From contig JAPYUK010000010.1 in the NCBI GenBank assembly GCA_029936155.1, forward strand, positions 1 to 57,728: DNA of 57,728 nucleotides, read 5' to 3'. The stretch comes from Dehalococcoidia bacterium. GTDB lineage: Bacteria; Chloroflexota; Dehalococcoidia; Lucifugimonadales; Lucifugimonadaceae. Shown here in pieces: positions 16,488-24,827 of this stretch (position 1 is its first letter; the number at the start of each line of letters is the position of its first letter). Both the position numbers and the translations under genes were made by a program. A model generated the notes under the pieces. It was not told where the DNA came from, made no database searches, and saw only the letters and a program-made list of their open reading frames with translations.

Positions 16488-17732
16488 CTACCCTTCATCC
16501 GGCTCTACTCTGACCGGTCTCGCTAGGGCCAGCGCCACGATTCCGACGATGAAGATTGCCACGACGATCAGCATCGACGAATCGAATGATCCGGTCGAAT
16601 CGTGAAGCGATCCTGCAAGCAGTGGTGCGCCAGTTCCTGAAGCGATCATTCCGACCTGCATCAGGCCCATAATTCCGCCGAATTCCTTCATGCCGAACGC
16701 CTCTTGGACGACGAGTACGATCAGTGCTCCAAGTCCGCCAAAGCCGATACCGAATATGAAGATTCCCACCCACATCAAAAGTCCAGCGTCTGCTTGGGCA
16801 ATGATGAACACTCCAACAGCTTGAAGAGCCACTGAAATAATCGTCGCAATTCTTGCTGTGATCTTCTCGCTCGCTCGCCCAAACGCCAATTTTGAGGCGA
16901 TGCCCATACCCGCAATAATGCTGACTGCTGAGGTTGCAACTGCCGGTGCGAAGCCGCTTTCTTCGAAGTGCTGCCTCAGCTGAGTTAGTACGCCCTGATA
17001 GGTGAAAGTAGCGGCGACCAGACCAATCATAATAAGCCAGAAATTACGATTAGTCAGTGCCTGGCGAACCGTAATACCCGCCTTCGCAGCAACTCTAGCG
17101 ATCTGCGCCTGATCACCACGACCCGTTCGCTTCATCTCGGCTTCGATCTTGTCCTGATCCTCAGCGATCACGAAAATTGCCACTGCAGCGAGTAGGGCCA
17201 TGATCAACCCAAACGTTACGTACGCTACCTGCCAGCTCAGGGTCGATATGATCGCGGCTGCGAGCGGTGGCATAGTCACACCGCCAAAGTTATTGCCAGC
17301 GACCACCGCGCCCATTACCCGCCCGCGCGTTTTCGGGAACCAGAGACCGACCATTTTTCCGGCCGGCATGATCGTTGCTCCGGGGAACCCTGCAAACACA
17401 AGTGAGCTAAATAAATACCAGTGCCATAGCTCAGTGATAAACGGCCTCATCAGGAAACCCAAGGCGATTAGGAGCAACGAAACGAACATCACAGGCCGTA
17501 TACCTATTCGGTCGCTCAAATTCCCGACAAACGGTGCCAAGATCCCTGATATGAACGAAAACGCCAACGACAGGTTGAGTTGGGTTTGCGACCAGCCGAA
17601 CTCTTCTTTGAGGGGACCTGAGAACTCGCCGAACGCATACTGAGCCATGCCGACCGACAGCCCGGTCGATAGGAACACGACGAGGGCTATCGGATAGCCG
17701 CGGTAAATTTGACCAAAGATTGGCACCGACAC
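16488..17732 (-). CDS. MFS transporter, oxalate/formate or monocarboxylate antiporter-like
   Basis: A 414-residue, roughly twelve-helix carrier. The opening (YPIALVVFLSTGLSVGMAQYA, then FGWSQTQLNLS) and NLSDRIGIRPVM in loop 2-3 resemble the oxalate:formate/monocarboxylate branch of the major facilitator superfamily. A basic and acidic central loop (about 185-220) separates the halves. Its start is GTG at 17732. Substrate is inferred only as a small organic acid, in keeping with the neighbouring sugar-acid enzymes. The end (RPVRVEPDEG) resembles the carrier remnant at 12941. Between it and 18021 I see no gene; a minus-strand open stretch at 17748-17999 has no recognisable content. Confidence 0.88.
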   Translation of the reverse strand: MSVPIFGQIYRGYPIALVVFLSTGLSVGMAQYAFGEFSGPLKEEFGWSQTQLNLSLAFSFISGILAPFVGNLSDRIGIRPVMFVSLLLIALGFLMRPFITELWHWYLFSSLVFAGFPGATIMPAGKMVGLWFPKTRGRVMGAVVAGNNFGGVTMPPLAAAIISTLSWQVAYVTFGLIMALLAAVAIFVIAEDQDKIEAEMKRTGRGDQAQIARVAAKAGITVRQALTNRNFWLIMIGLVAATFTYQGVLTQLRQHFEESGFAPAVATSAVSIIAGMGIASKLAFGRASEKITARIATIISVALQAVGVFIIAQADAGLLMWVGIFIFGIGFGGLGALIVLVVQEAFGMKEFGGIMGLMQVGMIASGTGAPLLAGSLHDSTGSFDSSMLIVVAIFIVGIVALALARPVRVEPDEG

Positions 17733-18020
17733 TATCTACCAGCCCATTCAGATAACCGCATCAACTCTCGCTCGAAGCGTTTTGATCGCTTCTGCGATAA
17801 CACTTGAGACAACTTGTGTCGGCACGTGAACAAAACATTCTCGATGTTGGGCAAGCTGGCTGTATACTCCGCCCGCGTTCTCATTTGAAGTGGGCGCTAG
17901 TTCGGTTCGGCGTGAGTCACGGTAGCACCTGCCGTTAACTTCGTCTTGGCGTGTCGATTCATTTCGACCCGTCTTGCGATGCAGGTTGTTGCACGCCATG
18001 CGATTTTTTGGGAGATATTA

Positions 18021-18743
18021 TTGAGATCTAGCAATGTTCGAGCAGCCATCAACAATGGCACCGTGTCGCATAACCTGACACTGACATTCCCCGAGCCGAC
18101 CATCGCCGAGTGGGCCGGTTACGCCGGTTTCGATGGACTTCATCTCGATATGGAACACGGCGTGTTCGACTGGGAGTCTGCCGAGACGATGTGCCGGGTC
18201 GCCGACATGCATGGCATGACATGCACCGCTCGAATTCCAAACACCGAGACCGATACGATATTGCGGACGTTTGATCGAGGATTAATGGGGATTTTGGCCC
18301 CGCACGTCGATAACGCAGAGCAGGCTCAGCGCATCGCGAATGCTTCTCGATTCGGTCCAGTTGGTGAGCGTTCGTTCGGAACGTCACGAGGTCGTGACTA
18401 CGGCATGCACGATATGACGCCAGCCGAGTACATGGCAGAGTTCAATCGGGAAGTAACCGTAGCTATCCAGATCGAAACAAAGCATGCGGTCGATACGATC
18501 GAAGAAATTCTGGAAGTAGACGGTATCGATCTCATAGCGTTTGGACCGCAGGATCTGGCTCAGTCTCTTGGGCATCCGGGGCACGCAGATCATCCCGAAG
18601 TTCTGGCGGCTATGGAATCGGTAACCAGCGCAGTTCATGCCAGAGGACGACTGATGTCATCAGACGTCGAACGGGGTATCAATCTGGTTCAGTGGTTGCC
18701 CGAGCAGCTCAAGGGCTGGCTCGATAAATCTCGGGCAGGCTAA
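18021..18743 (+). CDS. HpcH/HpaI family class II aldolase
   Basis: Metal-dependent aldolase or lyase of 2-keto-3-deoxy acid type, releasing pyruvate or glyoxylate and an aldehyde. The 240-residue length is normal. Family marks are AGFDGLHLDMEHG near 28-40, TARIPN (substrate Arg), GILAPHVDN, IQIETKHAV with the metal Glu near 152, and IDLIAFGPQDLAQSLG with the metal Asp. I set the start at TTG 18021: GGAG lies at 18011-18014 with proper spacing, and resemblance starts at RSSNVRAAINNG. The frame is open 25 codons further upstream without family resemblance. It precedes the two NHL propeller genes on the same strand, 62 bases away. Confidence 0.85.
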   Translation: MRSSNVRAAINNGTVSHNLTLTFPEPTIAEWAGYAGFDGLHLDMEHGVFDWESAETMCRVADMHGMTCTARIPNTETDTILRTFDRGLMGILAPHVDNAEQAQRIANASRFGPVGERSFGTSRGRDYGMHDMTPAEYMAEFNREVTVAIQIETKHAVDTIEEILEVDGIDLIAFGPQDLAQSLGHPGHADHPEVLAAMESVTSAVHARGRLMSSDVERGINLVQWLPEQLKGWLDKSRAG

Positions 18744-18805
18744 TTCTTATTTGCGGTATTAACATTCAATCAATTCACGGCTTTTAGCATTTCGAAAATC
18801 ATTCA

Positions 18806-19768
18806 ATGACCACTGCTACCAAACAAACCAAATTCGAACCAATCGCTGGCTGGGGCAAACTGCCCATGGGCGTGACCTTCAGAGGTGATGCCACTTCGAT
18901 AGCTGTCGACTCGAAAGACAACGTCTACGTTTTCAATCGAGGAACCGAGCCGATCGCTGTTTTCGATACCGATGGGAATTTCCTACGTGGAATGGGGCAT
19001 GGTGATTTCGTTCGTCCCCACGGTATTGAGATCGATGCTGACGACAATCTCTACCTCGTCGACGATGACGGCCACATCGTCCAAAAACGAACTAACGATG
19101 GTGAAATTATTTTCACGCTTGGCACAAAAGGTGAGCCGTGTGAATGGCAGAGCGGTGGGATGTTCAACCGTCCGACCGACGTAGCGATTCATCCCAGAAC
19201 TGGTGAACTATTTGTTTCCGATGGCTACGGCAACTCTCGGGTTCACAAGTTTGACACCGACGGCAAACACATAATGTCGTGGGGCGAATCTGGAACTGAT
19301 CCCGGCCAGTTCAGCCTGCCGCACAACATCAGCATGCTTGGAACAGACAGAGTAGTAGTCGCAGACCGTGAAAACTTCCGGTTGCAGATATTTACGACAG
19401 ACGGTGAATTTATTGAGCAGATTCATATTCATCACCCGATGTCTGTTACCCAGGGCAAGGGCGATGACGCGGCGATCTACGTTGGAGAGATGATCCCACC
19501 TCCGGTTCAGCAGGGTGTAAGAAACTTGGGTGCTAGGATCGCCGTCCTGTCGCCAGACGGCGGATTCTTACAGCATCTCGGCGCTCCACTTCCGGGCCAA
19601 GGGGTCGATCAGTTCACTGCTCCGCACGGGATAACTACTGATTCACAGGGTTCGGTGTATGCAGCGGAAGTTGCATGGACGAACTACTTCTCGAATCCCG
19701 AAAACTCTGGCTCAGACGTATTGCCGCTTGGCGAGGTGGTGAGTCTTCGCAAGTGGCGACGTGTCTAG
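18806..19768 (+). CDS. NHL-repeat beta-propeller protein 1 (peptidyl-hydroxyglycine lyase-like)
   Basis: A 320-residue six-bladed propeller built from NHL repeats. Repeats are visible as RPHGIEIDADDNLYLVDD, NRPTDVAIHPRTGELFVSDG, SLPHNISMLGTDRVVVADR and APHGITTDSQGSVYAAEV. Such proteins are often named for the lyase half of peptidylglycine amidating enzyme, which releases glyoxylate; whether this one is catalytic is not known. There is no signal peptide, so a cytoplasmic place is likely. It is a close tandem paralogue of the next gene, sharing VAVDSKDNVYVFNRG, DGYGNSRVH and SLRKWRR near the C-terminus. It lies 62 bases after the aldolase gene. Confidence 0.85.
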   Translation: MTTATKQTKFEPIAGWGKLPMGVTFRGDATSIAVDSKDNVYVFNRGTEPIAVFDTDGNFLRGMGHGDFVRPHGIEIDADDNLYLVDDDGHIVQKRTNDGEIIFTLGTKGEPCEWQSGGMFNRPTDVAIHPRTGELFVSDGYGNSRVHKFDTDGKHIMSWGESGTDPGQFSLPHNISMLGTDRVVVADRENFRLQIFTTDGEFIEQIHIHHPMSVTQGKGDDAAIYVGEMIPPPVQQGVRNLGARIAVLSPDGGFLQHLGAPLPGQGVDQFTAPHGITTDSQGSVYAAEVAWTNYFSNPENSGSDVLPLGEVVSLRKWRRV

Positions 19769-19839
19769 CGTTAAACATTACGAATAATCACCTCCAAACT
19801 CCCTCCAGCTTCACAGCAAAAAAACATCAGGAATGACAA

Positions 19840-20787
19840 ATGGTCAACGCCGCAACTTCAGCAACAATTTATGAACCCGCTCCCCTATGGGCAAAGGTTC
19901 CGCACCCAATGCGCTTCAAGGAAGCCACGTCGGTCGCTGTCGACTCAAAAGACAATGTATACGTGTTCAATCGAGGGCCAAATCCTGTCATCATTTTCGA
20001 CAAAGAAGGTAATTTTCTCGAAACGTGGGGCGCGGGCGAATTCACTCGACCCCACGGCATTACGATCGACGCCGAGGACAACCTGTTTCTCGCGGACGAC
20101 GATGCTCATGTGATCGAAAAACGAACTAAAGAAGGCAAATTGTTGTTCACCATTGGTGAAAAAGGCAAAGCCGCGGCTTGGCAGGAGGGCGATCCTTTCA
20201 ACCGACCTACGCACGTTGCGATCGGCCCAGAATCTGGTGAACTGTTTATCACCGACGGCTACGGAAATTCACGTGTCCACAGATTCGATTCCGGTGGCAA
20301 GCACATTCAATCGTGGGGTGAGCCGGGTTCGCTTCCAGGTCAATTCTCGCTTCCACACAACATTGCGATGAACGGTAGCGATAAGGTCACAGTCGCCGAC
20401 CGAGAAAACTTCCGCCTGCAAACGTTCACTATCGACGGTGAATTTGTCGAACAAATCCATTCACATCGGCCTATCGCTATCACCAACGGAAAGGGCACTG
20501 ACACGAATCTGTACGTCGCTGAAGCCGGCGCACCGCCTGTGCAGGCGGGTGTCCGTAGGCTGGGTCTTAGAGTTGTCGTAATGGATCGCGAGGGCAACGA
20601 AGCGACACGGTTCGGCAACGAGCTCGGTGGAGAAGGCCACGACCAGTTCCTAGCACCGCACGGAATGTCAATCGACTCGGAGGGATCTGTATATGTTGCC
20701 GAGGTTTCGTACACGGCATTTGGATCTTTGCAGGACCCGCCGCGCGAGGTTGCGAGCCTTCGCAAGTGGAAGCGGATAAGCGGCTAG
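19840..20787 (+). CDS. NHL-repeat beta-propeller protein 2, tandem paralogue
   Basis: A 315-residue NHL propeller collinear with the preceding gene along its whole length. Shared phrases include VAVDSKDNVYVFNRG, TRPHGITIDAEDNL, DGYGNSRVHRFD, SLPHNIAM, VADRENFRLQ and APHGMSIDSEGSVYVAEV. The pair looks like a tandem gene duplication that has since diverged, mostly in the penultimate blade. No signal peptide or membrane segment is seen. A PPOX flavoprotein gene follows after 19 bases, suggesting one transcript of aldolase, two propellers and PPOX. Lyase activity is inferred from family naming only. Confidence 0.85.
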   Translation: MVNAATSATIYEPAPLWAKVPHPMRFKEATSVAVDSKDNVYVFNRGPNPVIIFDKEGNFLETWGAGEFTRPHGITIDAEDNLFLADDDAHVIEKRTKEGKLLFTIGEKGKAAAWQEGDPFNRPTHVAIGPESGELFITDGYGNSRVHRFDSGGKHIQSWGEPGSLPGQFSLPHNIAMNGSDKVTVADRENFRLQTFTIDGEFVEQIHSHRPIAITNGKGTDTNLYVAEAGAPPVQAGVRRLGLRVVVMDREGNEATRFGNELGGEGHDQFLAPHGMSIDSEGSVYVAEVSYTAFGSLQDPPREVASLRKWKRISG

Positions 20788-20806
20788 CTAAATTGAGAGA
20801 CATGCA

Positions 20807-21286
20807 ATGAACCCGGCGAGTGGAAAACTAACGAACGAAGAGATAACTGAATTTCTTGCTCAACCGATCATCGCTCGCATCGGCACGGTTAAGCCCGACG
20901 GCTCGCCTCACGTCGCTGCCATGTGGCAACAGTGGGATGGCGAGTCGATGTGGGTGATTCCTCGTAGTCGATCTAGCTGGTACGAGAACCTAAACAAGGA
21001 ACCCCGAGTGTGCGTTCTATGCGCTGACGACGTTAACCCCGAGCATACGCGAGTGACGGTCGAAGGAATAGCTGAGATTGTCGAAGGACCAATCGCGCTG
21101 GTGGGTCGGACGAAGGAGATCGCCGATGAAATGGCGATTCGGTACATGGGACCAGACGGACCGTCATACGCGGCAAAAACTGCCGACCGCCTAAGGTATC
21201 TCGTGAAAATCACCCCAACGAAAATCACGTCGTGGCGTGGAGAGTGGCACCCGCGTTACATCGTTACTGCGGCTGACGTTAAGTAG
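20807..21286 (+). CDS. Pyridoxamine 5'-phosphate oxidase-like (PPOX) flavin/F420-binding protein
   Basis: A 159-residue split-barrel protein of the PPOX superfamily. Visible are IIARIGTVKPDGSPHVAAMW (flavin-binding first strands, residues 21-40), WYENLNKEPRVCVL, and the closing ITSWRGEWHPRY. This layout matches small FMN- or F420-dependent reductases such as those acting on biliverdin-like or quinone substrates. True pyridoxamine phosphate oxidases are longer, so B6 synthesis is unlikely. It follows the second propeller at 19 bases and converges on the DinB-like gene, with 8 bases between stops. Confidence 0.82.
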   Translation: MNPASGKLTNEEITEFLAQPIIARIGTVKPDGSPHVAAMWQQWDGESMWVIPRSRSSWYENLNKEPRVCVLCADDVNPEHTRVTVEGIAEIVEGPIALVGRTKEIADEMAIRYMGPDGPSYAAKTADRLRYLVKITPTKITSWRGEWHPRYIVTAADVK

Positions 21287-21294
21287 GGTTGAGA

Positions 21295-21753
21295 TCAGCT
21301 GTTTGGAGATGGAGTCGAGTTGTTCGCTGACCATATCCTGATCTGTGAACCGTGCTCCTGATAGTGAAGTACGGTGCACGAGTCGATCATCTTTCGAAAA
21401 TGGTCAAACGGCTCAAAATACGCGGAGGGCGCTTTTGCGAGTTGATCACGCAATGACCGGTGCACCTGTTCCATCTCCTCGACGGTTTTTCGCGGGTCGT
21501 TACCTTGCTTTCGCAGAGCCGACCGCTCGTTGAACTGATCGATATCGCCGACTGGTTCGATCCGTGCGTGGTCTAATGAGGTAACCAGTTCCCATTCCCA
21601 CGTTGTGATGTGACCGATGATGTCGGCTACCGACTGACCACCGTGCACACCGGATTTCGCCATGTCCTCACCGACAAGGCGATCGAGTGAATTTCTGAGT
21701 TGTCGCCAGTTGTCGTCAATTGCAGCGAGAACTGCGCTTTTGCGGTCTTTCAC
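21295..21753 (-). CDS. DinB/ClbS-like helical bundle protein
   Basis: About 152 residues of a DinB-superfamily bundle. Typical phrases are VLAAIDDNWRQLRNSLDRL at the start, then SVADIIGHITTWEWELV, where the His is a family position, and a C-terminal HYQEHGSQIRIW-type helix with a second His. I chose the GTG at 21753 (VKDRKSAV); an ATG at 21840 would add 29 basic residues with no resemblance and would lie inside the repeat at 21818-21858. Function is unknown; relatives include colibactin self-protection protein ClbS and thiol transferases. Its upstream region carries that repeat, so its promoter is probably inside or near it. Confidence 0.68.
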   Translation of the reverse strand: MKDRKSAVLAAIDDNWRQLRNSLDRLVGEDMAKSGVHGGQSVADIIGHITTWEWELVTSLDHARIEPVGDIDQFNERSALRKQGNDPRKTVEEMEQVHRSLRDQLAKAPSAYFEPFDHFRKMIDSCTVLHYQEHGSQIRIWSANNSTPSPNS

Positions 21754-21817
21754 GTTATAGCTCCGGGCGTTGCGTTTGCTTCGGGCGGACTTTCGTCCTT
21801 GGTCGCGCGCCGCATGC

Positions 21818-21858
21818 CACCTTCCCTCGGTCCCTTCCATCTAGGAAGGGAGGATCAG
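21818..21858. repeat. Dispersed palindromic repeat, left copy flanking NHL gene 3
   Basis: CACCTTCCCTC (21818-21828), then a perfect hairpin TCCCTTCC ATCTA GGAAGGGA (21831-21851), ending AGGATCAG. The last 16 bases (21843-21858) are an exact inverted match to 22888-22903, and CACCTTCCCTC is repeated in inverted form at 22920-22930. The two copies bracket the third NHL gene. A degenerate relative lies at 4812-4853. Confidence 0.7.
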
Positions 21859-21985
21859 AACAGCACCGCTCTACGTGCGCTGGCGTTCAAGGATTGCATT
21901 GACAGCTTACTTGAGGTGGAATAGCGTGGCGACTCCGCGCTGGCGTTGTGCGGAATTCACTCGGTATCCCTATGGCGGCGAACAG

Positions 21986-22879
21986 ATGACAATAGTTGGT
22001 GAAGGTAAGTTTCAGTACGAGGTTGATCGCGATTGGTTGCGCCACAAACCGGCTTTCTGGGAATTGGGCGCGTGTGCCGATGTGGGAGTCGACTCTCAGG
22101 ATCGAGTTTGGTTGTTCAGCCGCTCCAAGCATCCGGTTTCTTGTTGGACCACCGAGGGTCAGTTCATCGGCTCGTGGGGCGATCTGGGGCTTGATAGAGG
22201 CGAATTCCGAGTGCCGCACGGACTGTTCATCGACAAAGATGACAACATCTGGCTCGCCGATCACCAGACTCACCAGGTGACCAAACACAACGAGAACGGC
22301 GATGTGTTGATGGAACTGGGCACGCACGGCTACGCCCAGATCACGGTTACCAATACCGGAGAGCAGGGTTCCCCGTTCAACAACCCAACTGGACTGGCAA
22401 CCGCTACCGACGGTCGATTGTTTGTTTCAGATGGCTACGGTAACCGGCGGGTCCACCGCTTTAGCGCTGACGGAAATCTTGAACATTCGTGGGGAGGGGG
22501 CGGCAAGGATCCGGGGCAGTTCTCGATCCTTCACAAAGTCGGAGTCGATAAAAACGATCGCGTGTACATCTGTGATCGCGAAAACAACCGAATCCAAATA
22601 TTCGATGTCGATGGCAACTACCTGACCGAGTGGACCGACCTCGTTGGTCCCGGAGACATCTTCTTCGACGACGATGTTACGTACGTGGTCGAGCAGGGTG
22701 GTGGCAACGGTATTTCGATCTGGACGCTCGAAGGTGAGTTGATAACCCGCTGGCGAGGCAATCCAGACGCCACACAGGCGGCACACGGGGGCTGGTACGA
22801 CTCGCAGGGCAACCTGTACGTCGCCGAAATCGGTGAACCGGGCGGAGGCCAGCGCGTAACGAAGTTCAGCCGGGTCTAG
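21986..22879 (+). CDS. NHL-repeat beta-propeller protein 3, between inverted repeats
   Basis: A 297-residue NHL propeller related to, but clearly diverged from, the two at 18.8-20.8 kb. Repeats are seen as VPHGLFIDKDDNIWLADHQ, NPTGLATATDGRLFVSDG, ILHKVGVDKNDRVYICDR and GGWYDSQGNLYVAEI. It shares DGYGNRRVHRF with the others. The start is set at ATG 21986, where the first blade starts (MTIVGEGKFQYEVDRDW); the frame is open back to 21875 but the extra residues are Arg/Trp-rich and unlike the family. Together with flanking inverted 16-base repeats the gene forms a unit of about 1.1 kb, which suggests movement or inversion as a cassette. Function is unassigned beyond the fold. Confidence 0.82.
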   Translation: MTIVGEGKFQYEVDRDWLRHKPAFWELGACADVGVDSQDRVWLFSRSKHPVSCWTTEGQFIGSWGDLGLDRGEFRVPHGLFIDKDDNIWLADHQTHQVTKHNENGDVLMELGTHGYAQITVTNTGEQGSPFNNPTGLATATDGRLFVSDGYGNRRVHRFSADGNLEHSWGGGGKDPGQFSILHKVGVDKNDRVYICDRENNRIQIFDVDGNYLTEWTDLVGPGDIFFDDDVTYVVEQGGGNGISIWTLEGELITRWRGNPDATQAAHGGWYDSQGNLYVAEIGEPGGGQRVTKFSRV

Positions 22880-22887
22880 GCCGCAGG

Positions 22888-22930
22888 CTGATCCTCCCTT
22901 CCTTGATGGATGGCGATTAGAGGGAAGGTG
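22888..22930. repeat. Dispersed palindromic repeat, right copy flanking NHL gene 3
   Basis: CTGATCCTCCCTTCCT (22888-22903) is the exact reverse complement of 21843-21858. The unit then continues GATGGATGGCGATTA and ends GAGGGAAGGTG (22920-22930), the reverse complement of CACCTTCCCTC in the left copy. It fills most of the spacer between the convergent NHL gene 3 and fur-like gene. Confidence 0.7.
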
Positions 22931-22970
22931 AAATGCGACGTACACCCGGGTCTACTTCCGACGCCCGGAG

Positions 22971-23396
22971 CTAAACGCTGCAGTCGTGCTCGATTCCTGA
23001 AATCACCAGATGCGTGGCGTTAACGTGAAAGCCGTGACGTTCGTGGACGTTGGCGATGAACTCCTGAACTAGTTGGTCGTCGAGCGGAAGCGTGCGCCCG
23101 CAGCTTGTGCATTGGAGATGATGATGATTCGACTGGCTAATCCACTCGAAAATCGTGTCACCGGGACTAATCCGAGATTCGGCAACCAGCCCAACACCAC
23201 CGAGATCGCTCAGTACTCGGTAGACTGTCGACTGGTCGAACTTCGAACCAACCGATTCAAGTGCTTCGATGACCTCAGAAACTGTCATGTGGTTGTCAGT
23301 TGCTTTCAGTACTTCGATAACTGCCCGTCGAGCTGGAGTTGCCCTGAGGCCTGATCCACGTAGTACGTCCGTTGAGGTTTCTTTTGCTGTGGGCAT
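22971..23396 (-). CDS. Fur-family transcriptional regulator
   Basis: A 141-residue Fur-type repressor that senses iron, zinc, manganese or peroxide. The winged helix lies at about 15-80 (RATPARRAVIEVL ... FDQSTVYRVLSDL, the recognition helix). The metal hinge is NHHHLQCTSCG near residue 90. The first CxxC is present, but the second structural CxxC of classical Fur is reduced to a lone Cys in GIEHDCSV at the end, so the structural zinc site may be incomplete or differ. Subgroup (Fur, Zur, PerR) cannot be told. It is divergent from the SRPBCC and PIG-L pair, whose expression it might control. Confidence 0.88.
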   Translation of the reverse strand: MPTAKETSTDVLRGSGLRATPARRAVIEVLKATDNHMTVSEVIEALESVGSKFDQSTVYRVLSDLGGVGLVAESRISPGDTIFEWISQSNHHHLQCTSCGRTLPLDDQLVQEFIANVHERHGFHVNATHLVISGIEHDCSV

Positions 23397-23501
23397 GCGT
23401 GCTGATTGCGATCGCTGCTGGTTAGATCATTAGTCAAAGCAAGTTTGACACGTATATTTGCGTTCAGTTCTATTTTGCTGTCACGACTTTTTGAGTTTCA
23501 C

Positions 23502-23930
23502 ATGAGTTCAAGCGTGCACGTTGATGCACCCGTGAAGCGCGCCTGGAACCTGATCGCCGATGCATCGCATTGGCCGGACTGGTCTGAGGTCTGTATTGAG
23601 GTCTGGGATGTGCCGGATCAACTCCACTGGCGGGTCGGTGACACGTTCGGATTCAGGCTGAAAATGGCGAACCGAAATGTTCCGTTCAACGTTACCATCA
23701 GCCGATTCGAGACTGGAACCATAATCCAATGGAAGTCGACGAAGTTTTCTGTCACAGCTGTTCGCTCCATAGTGGTCACAGAAGAAGACAAAGGTTGCTG
23801 GATCACGGATAGCAAGCACTTCACCAGTTCGGTATTGCCGATTCGTGTTGCCTATCCGAAGAGGCTGATTCGCCGGATGACAGAGAGTTGGCTAGTGGAG
23901 CTAAAGCGCGAATCCGAGTCAATTTCGTGA
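23502..23930 (+). CDS. SRPBCC domain protein (polyketide cyclase/START-like)
   Basis: A 142-residue START-like fold. Typical opening SSSVHVDAPVKRAWNLIAD followed by WPDWSEV, and the central RVGDTFGFRL. Family members bind or cyclise hydrophobic molecules; no catalytic claim is made. I take the ATG at 23502. The frame is open back to 23406, and the residues just before (LFEFH) also fit a family strand, so a TTG at 23475 is possible. Its stop codon overlaps the start of the PIG-L gene (GTGA), so the two are translationally coupled. Confidence 0.72.
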   Translation: MSSSVHVDAPVKRAWNLIADASHWPDWSEVCIEVWDVPDQLHWRVGDTFGFRLKMANRNVPFNVTISRFETGTIIQWKSTKFSVTAVRSIVVTEEDKGCWITDSKHFTSSVLPIRVAYPKRLIRRMTESWLVELKRESESIS

Positions 23931-24784
23931 AGCAGACTCCACTTCAGTCGAAAAAGATATTGATGGTGTTCGCCCACGCTGACGATGAAACGTTGCTGGC
24001 AGGGGCACTCATCGCTCAACTGATATCTGAAGGAAACGTTGTTGCGGTATTGTGCCTTGCGCCGGGTGACGACGATCGCAGAATCCGTATGCGTAAAGCC
24101 TGCGAGGTACTGGGTGTGAAAAACGTCGAGACCCTTCGATATACAGAAAGTGCAATGTGGCCAATCGAAAACCTGAACATCATGGGACGGTCGCCCAGCG
24201 ATCAGGTCGAAGAAAAATTATCACCCGAGCTGACAACAGTTCCAATTGATGATGTAGCGGGTCGAATTGCGGGCCGTATTTCAGAACTAAACCCTGCTGT
24301 GATCATCACTCATGCATCGTACGGCGACTACGGCCACGCCGATCATGCGGCGGTCCATCGTGCAACTGTTCAAGCTATGGAGCAGTTTTCTAGTGACATG
24401 CCACGTCTGTACAGTCTGGTCTGGCCTAAATGGATGATGTGGCTAAACGTCTGGATGATGAAAATAGGTGGGCGTGATATCCGGAGGATGGGTCCTGACG
24501 GTCGATTCAATTTCGGAATGTTGCTCCAGCGCCAGCAAACCCGCAACCTGACGATCAAGGTCTCCAGCTATCTTGGTGTTCGGCGTGAGGCCTCACGCTG
24601 GTACGAGGAAGAGCTTGCCCGCGGCCCGCTTCCTATGCGATTGCTCGAACGACTTCCACTTCGAATCCAATCGATATTTCTGGGCAAGTCGAGATTGGTT
24701 CTCGAAAAGTGCCTGACGAGATCAACACTGAAGAAAAATGCTGAACAGCACGAGACTTCATTAACGAAAAAAGCCCCGAACTGA
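23927..24784 (+). CDS. PIG-L/LmbE-family zinc deacetylase
   Basis: Zn-dependent N-deacetylase of the PIG-L family, which acts on N-acetylglucosaminyl conjugates such as mycothiol or bacillithiol precursors. The metal motif appears as AHADDE (commonly PHPDDE) near residue 16, followed by LLAGALIAQL. The third ligand region is GDYGHADHAAVH near 130. Length (285 aa) is normal. The GTG at 23927 overlaps the upstream stop as GTGA and gives the expected start KQTPLQSKKILMVFAHADDE. The stop codon is inside the stem of the terminator at 24773-24800. The C-terminal 40 residues are basic and unlike the core. Confidence 0.87.
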   Translation: MKQTPLQSKKILMVFAHADDETLLAGALIAQLISEGNVVAVLCLAPGDDDRRIRMRKACEVLGVKNVETLRYTESAMWPIENLNIMGRSPSDQVEEKLSPELTTVPIDDVAGRIAGRISELNPAVIITHASYGDYGHADHAAVHRATVQAMEQFSSDMPRLYSLVWPKWMMWLNVWMMKIGGRDIRRMGPDGRFNFGMLLQRQQTRNLTIKVSSYLGVRREASRWYEEELARGPLPMRLLERLPLRIQSIFLGKSRLVLEKCLTRSTLKKNAEQHETSLTKKAPN

Positions 24785-24804
24785 GCAATCAGTCCGGGGC
24801 TTTT
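24767..24804. terminator. Bidirectional intrinsic terminator between PIG-L and rpoD genes
   Basis: GCCCCG-A-ACTGA (24773-24784) pairs with TCAGT-C-CGGGGC (24789-24800), with a four-base loop. It is preceded by A6 and followed by TTTT, so it can end transcription from both strands. The TGA stop of the PIG-L gene forms part of the left arm, so ribosomes finishing that gene would cover the stem. Confidence 0.88.
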
Positions 24805-24827
24805 CTAATTTCGAAAAGACTCAGCTA

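Noticed and set aside
17748-17999. Minus-strand open frame upstream of the MFS carrier
   Set aside because: The last part looks mildly protein-like, but there is no ribosome site and no recognisable motif.
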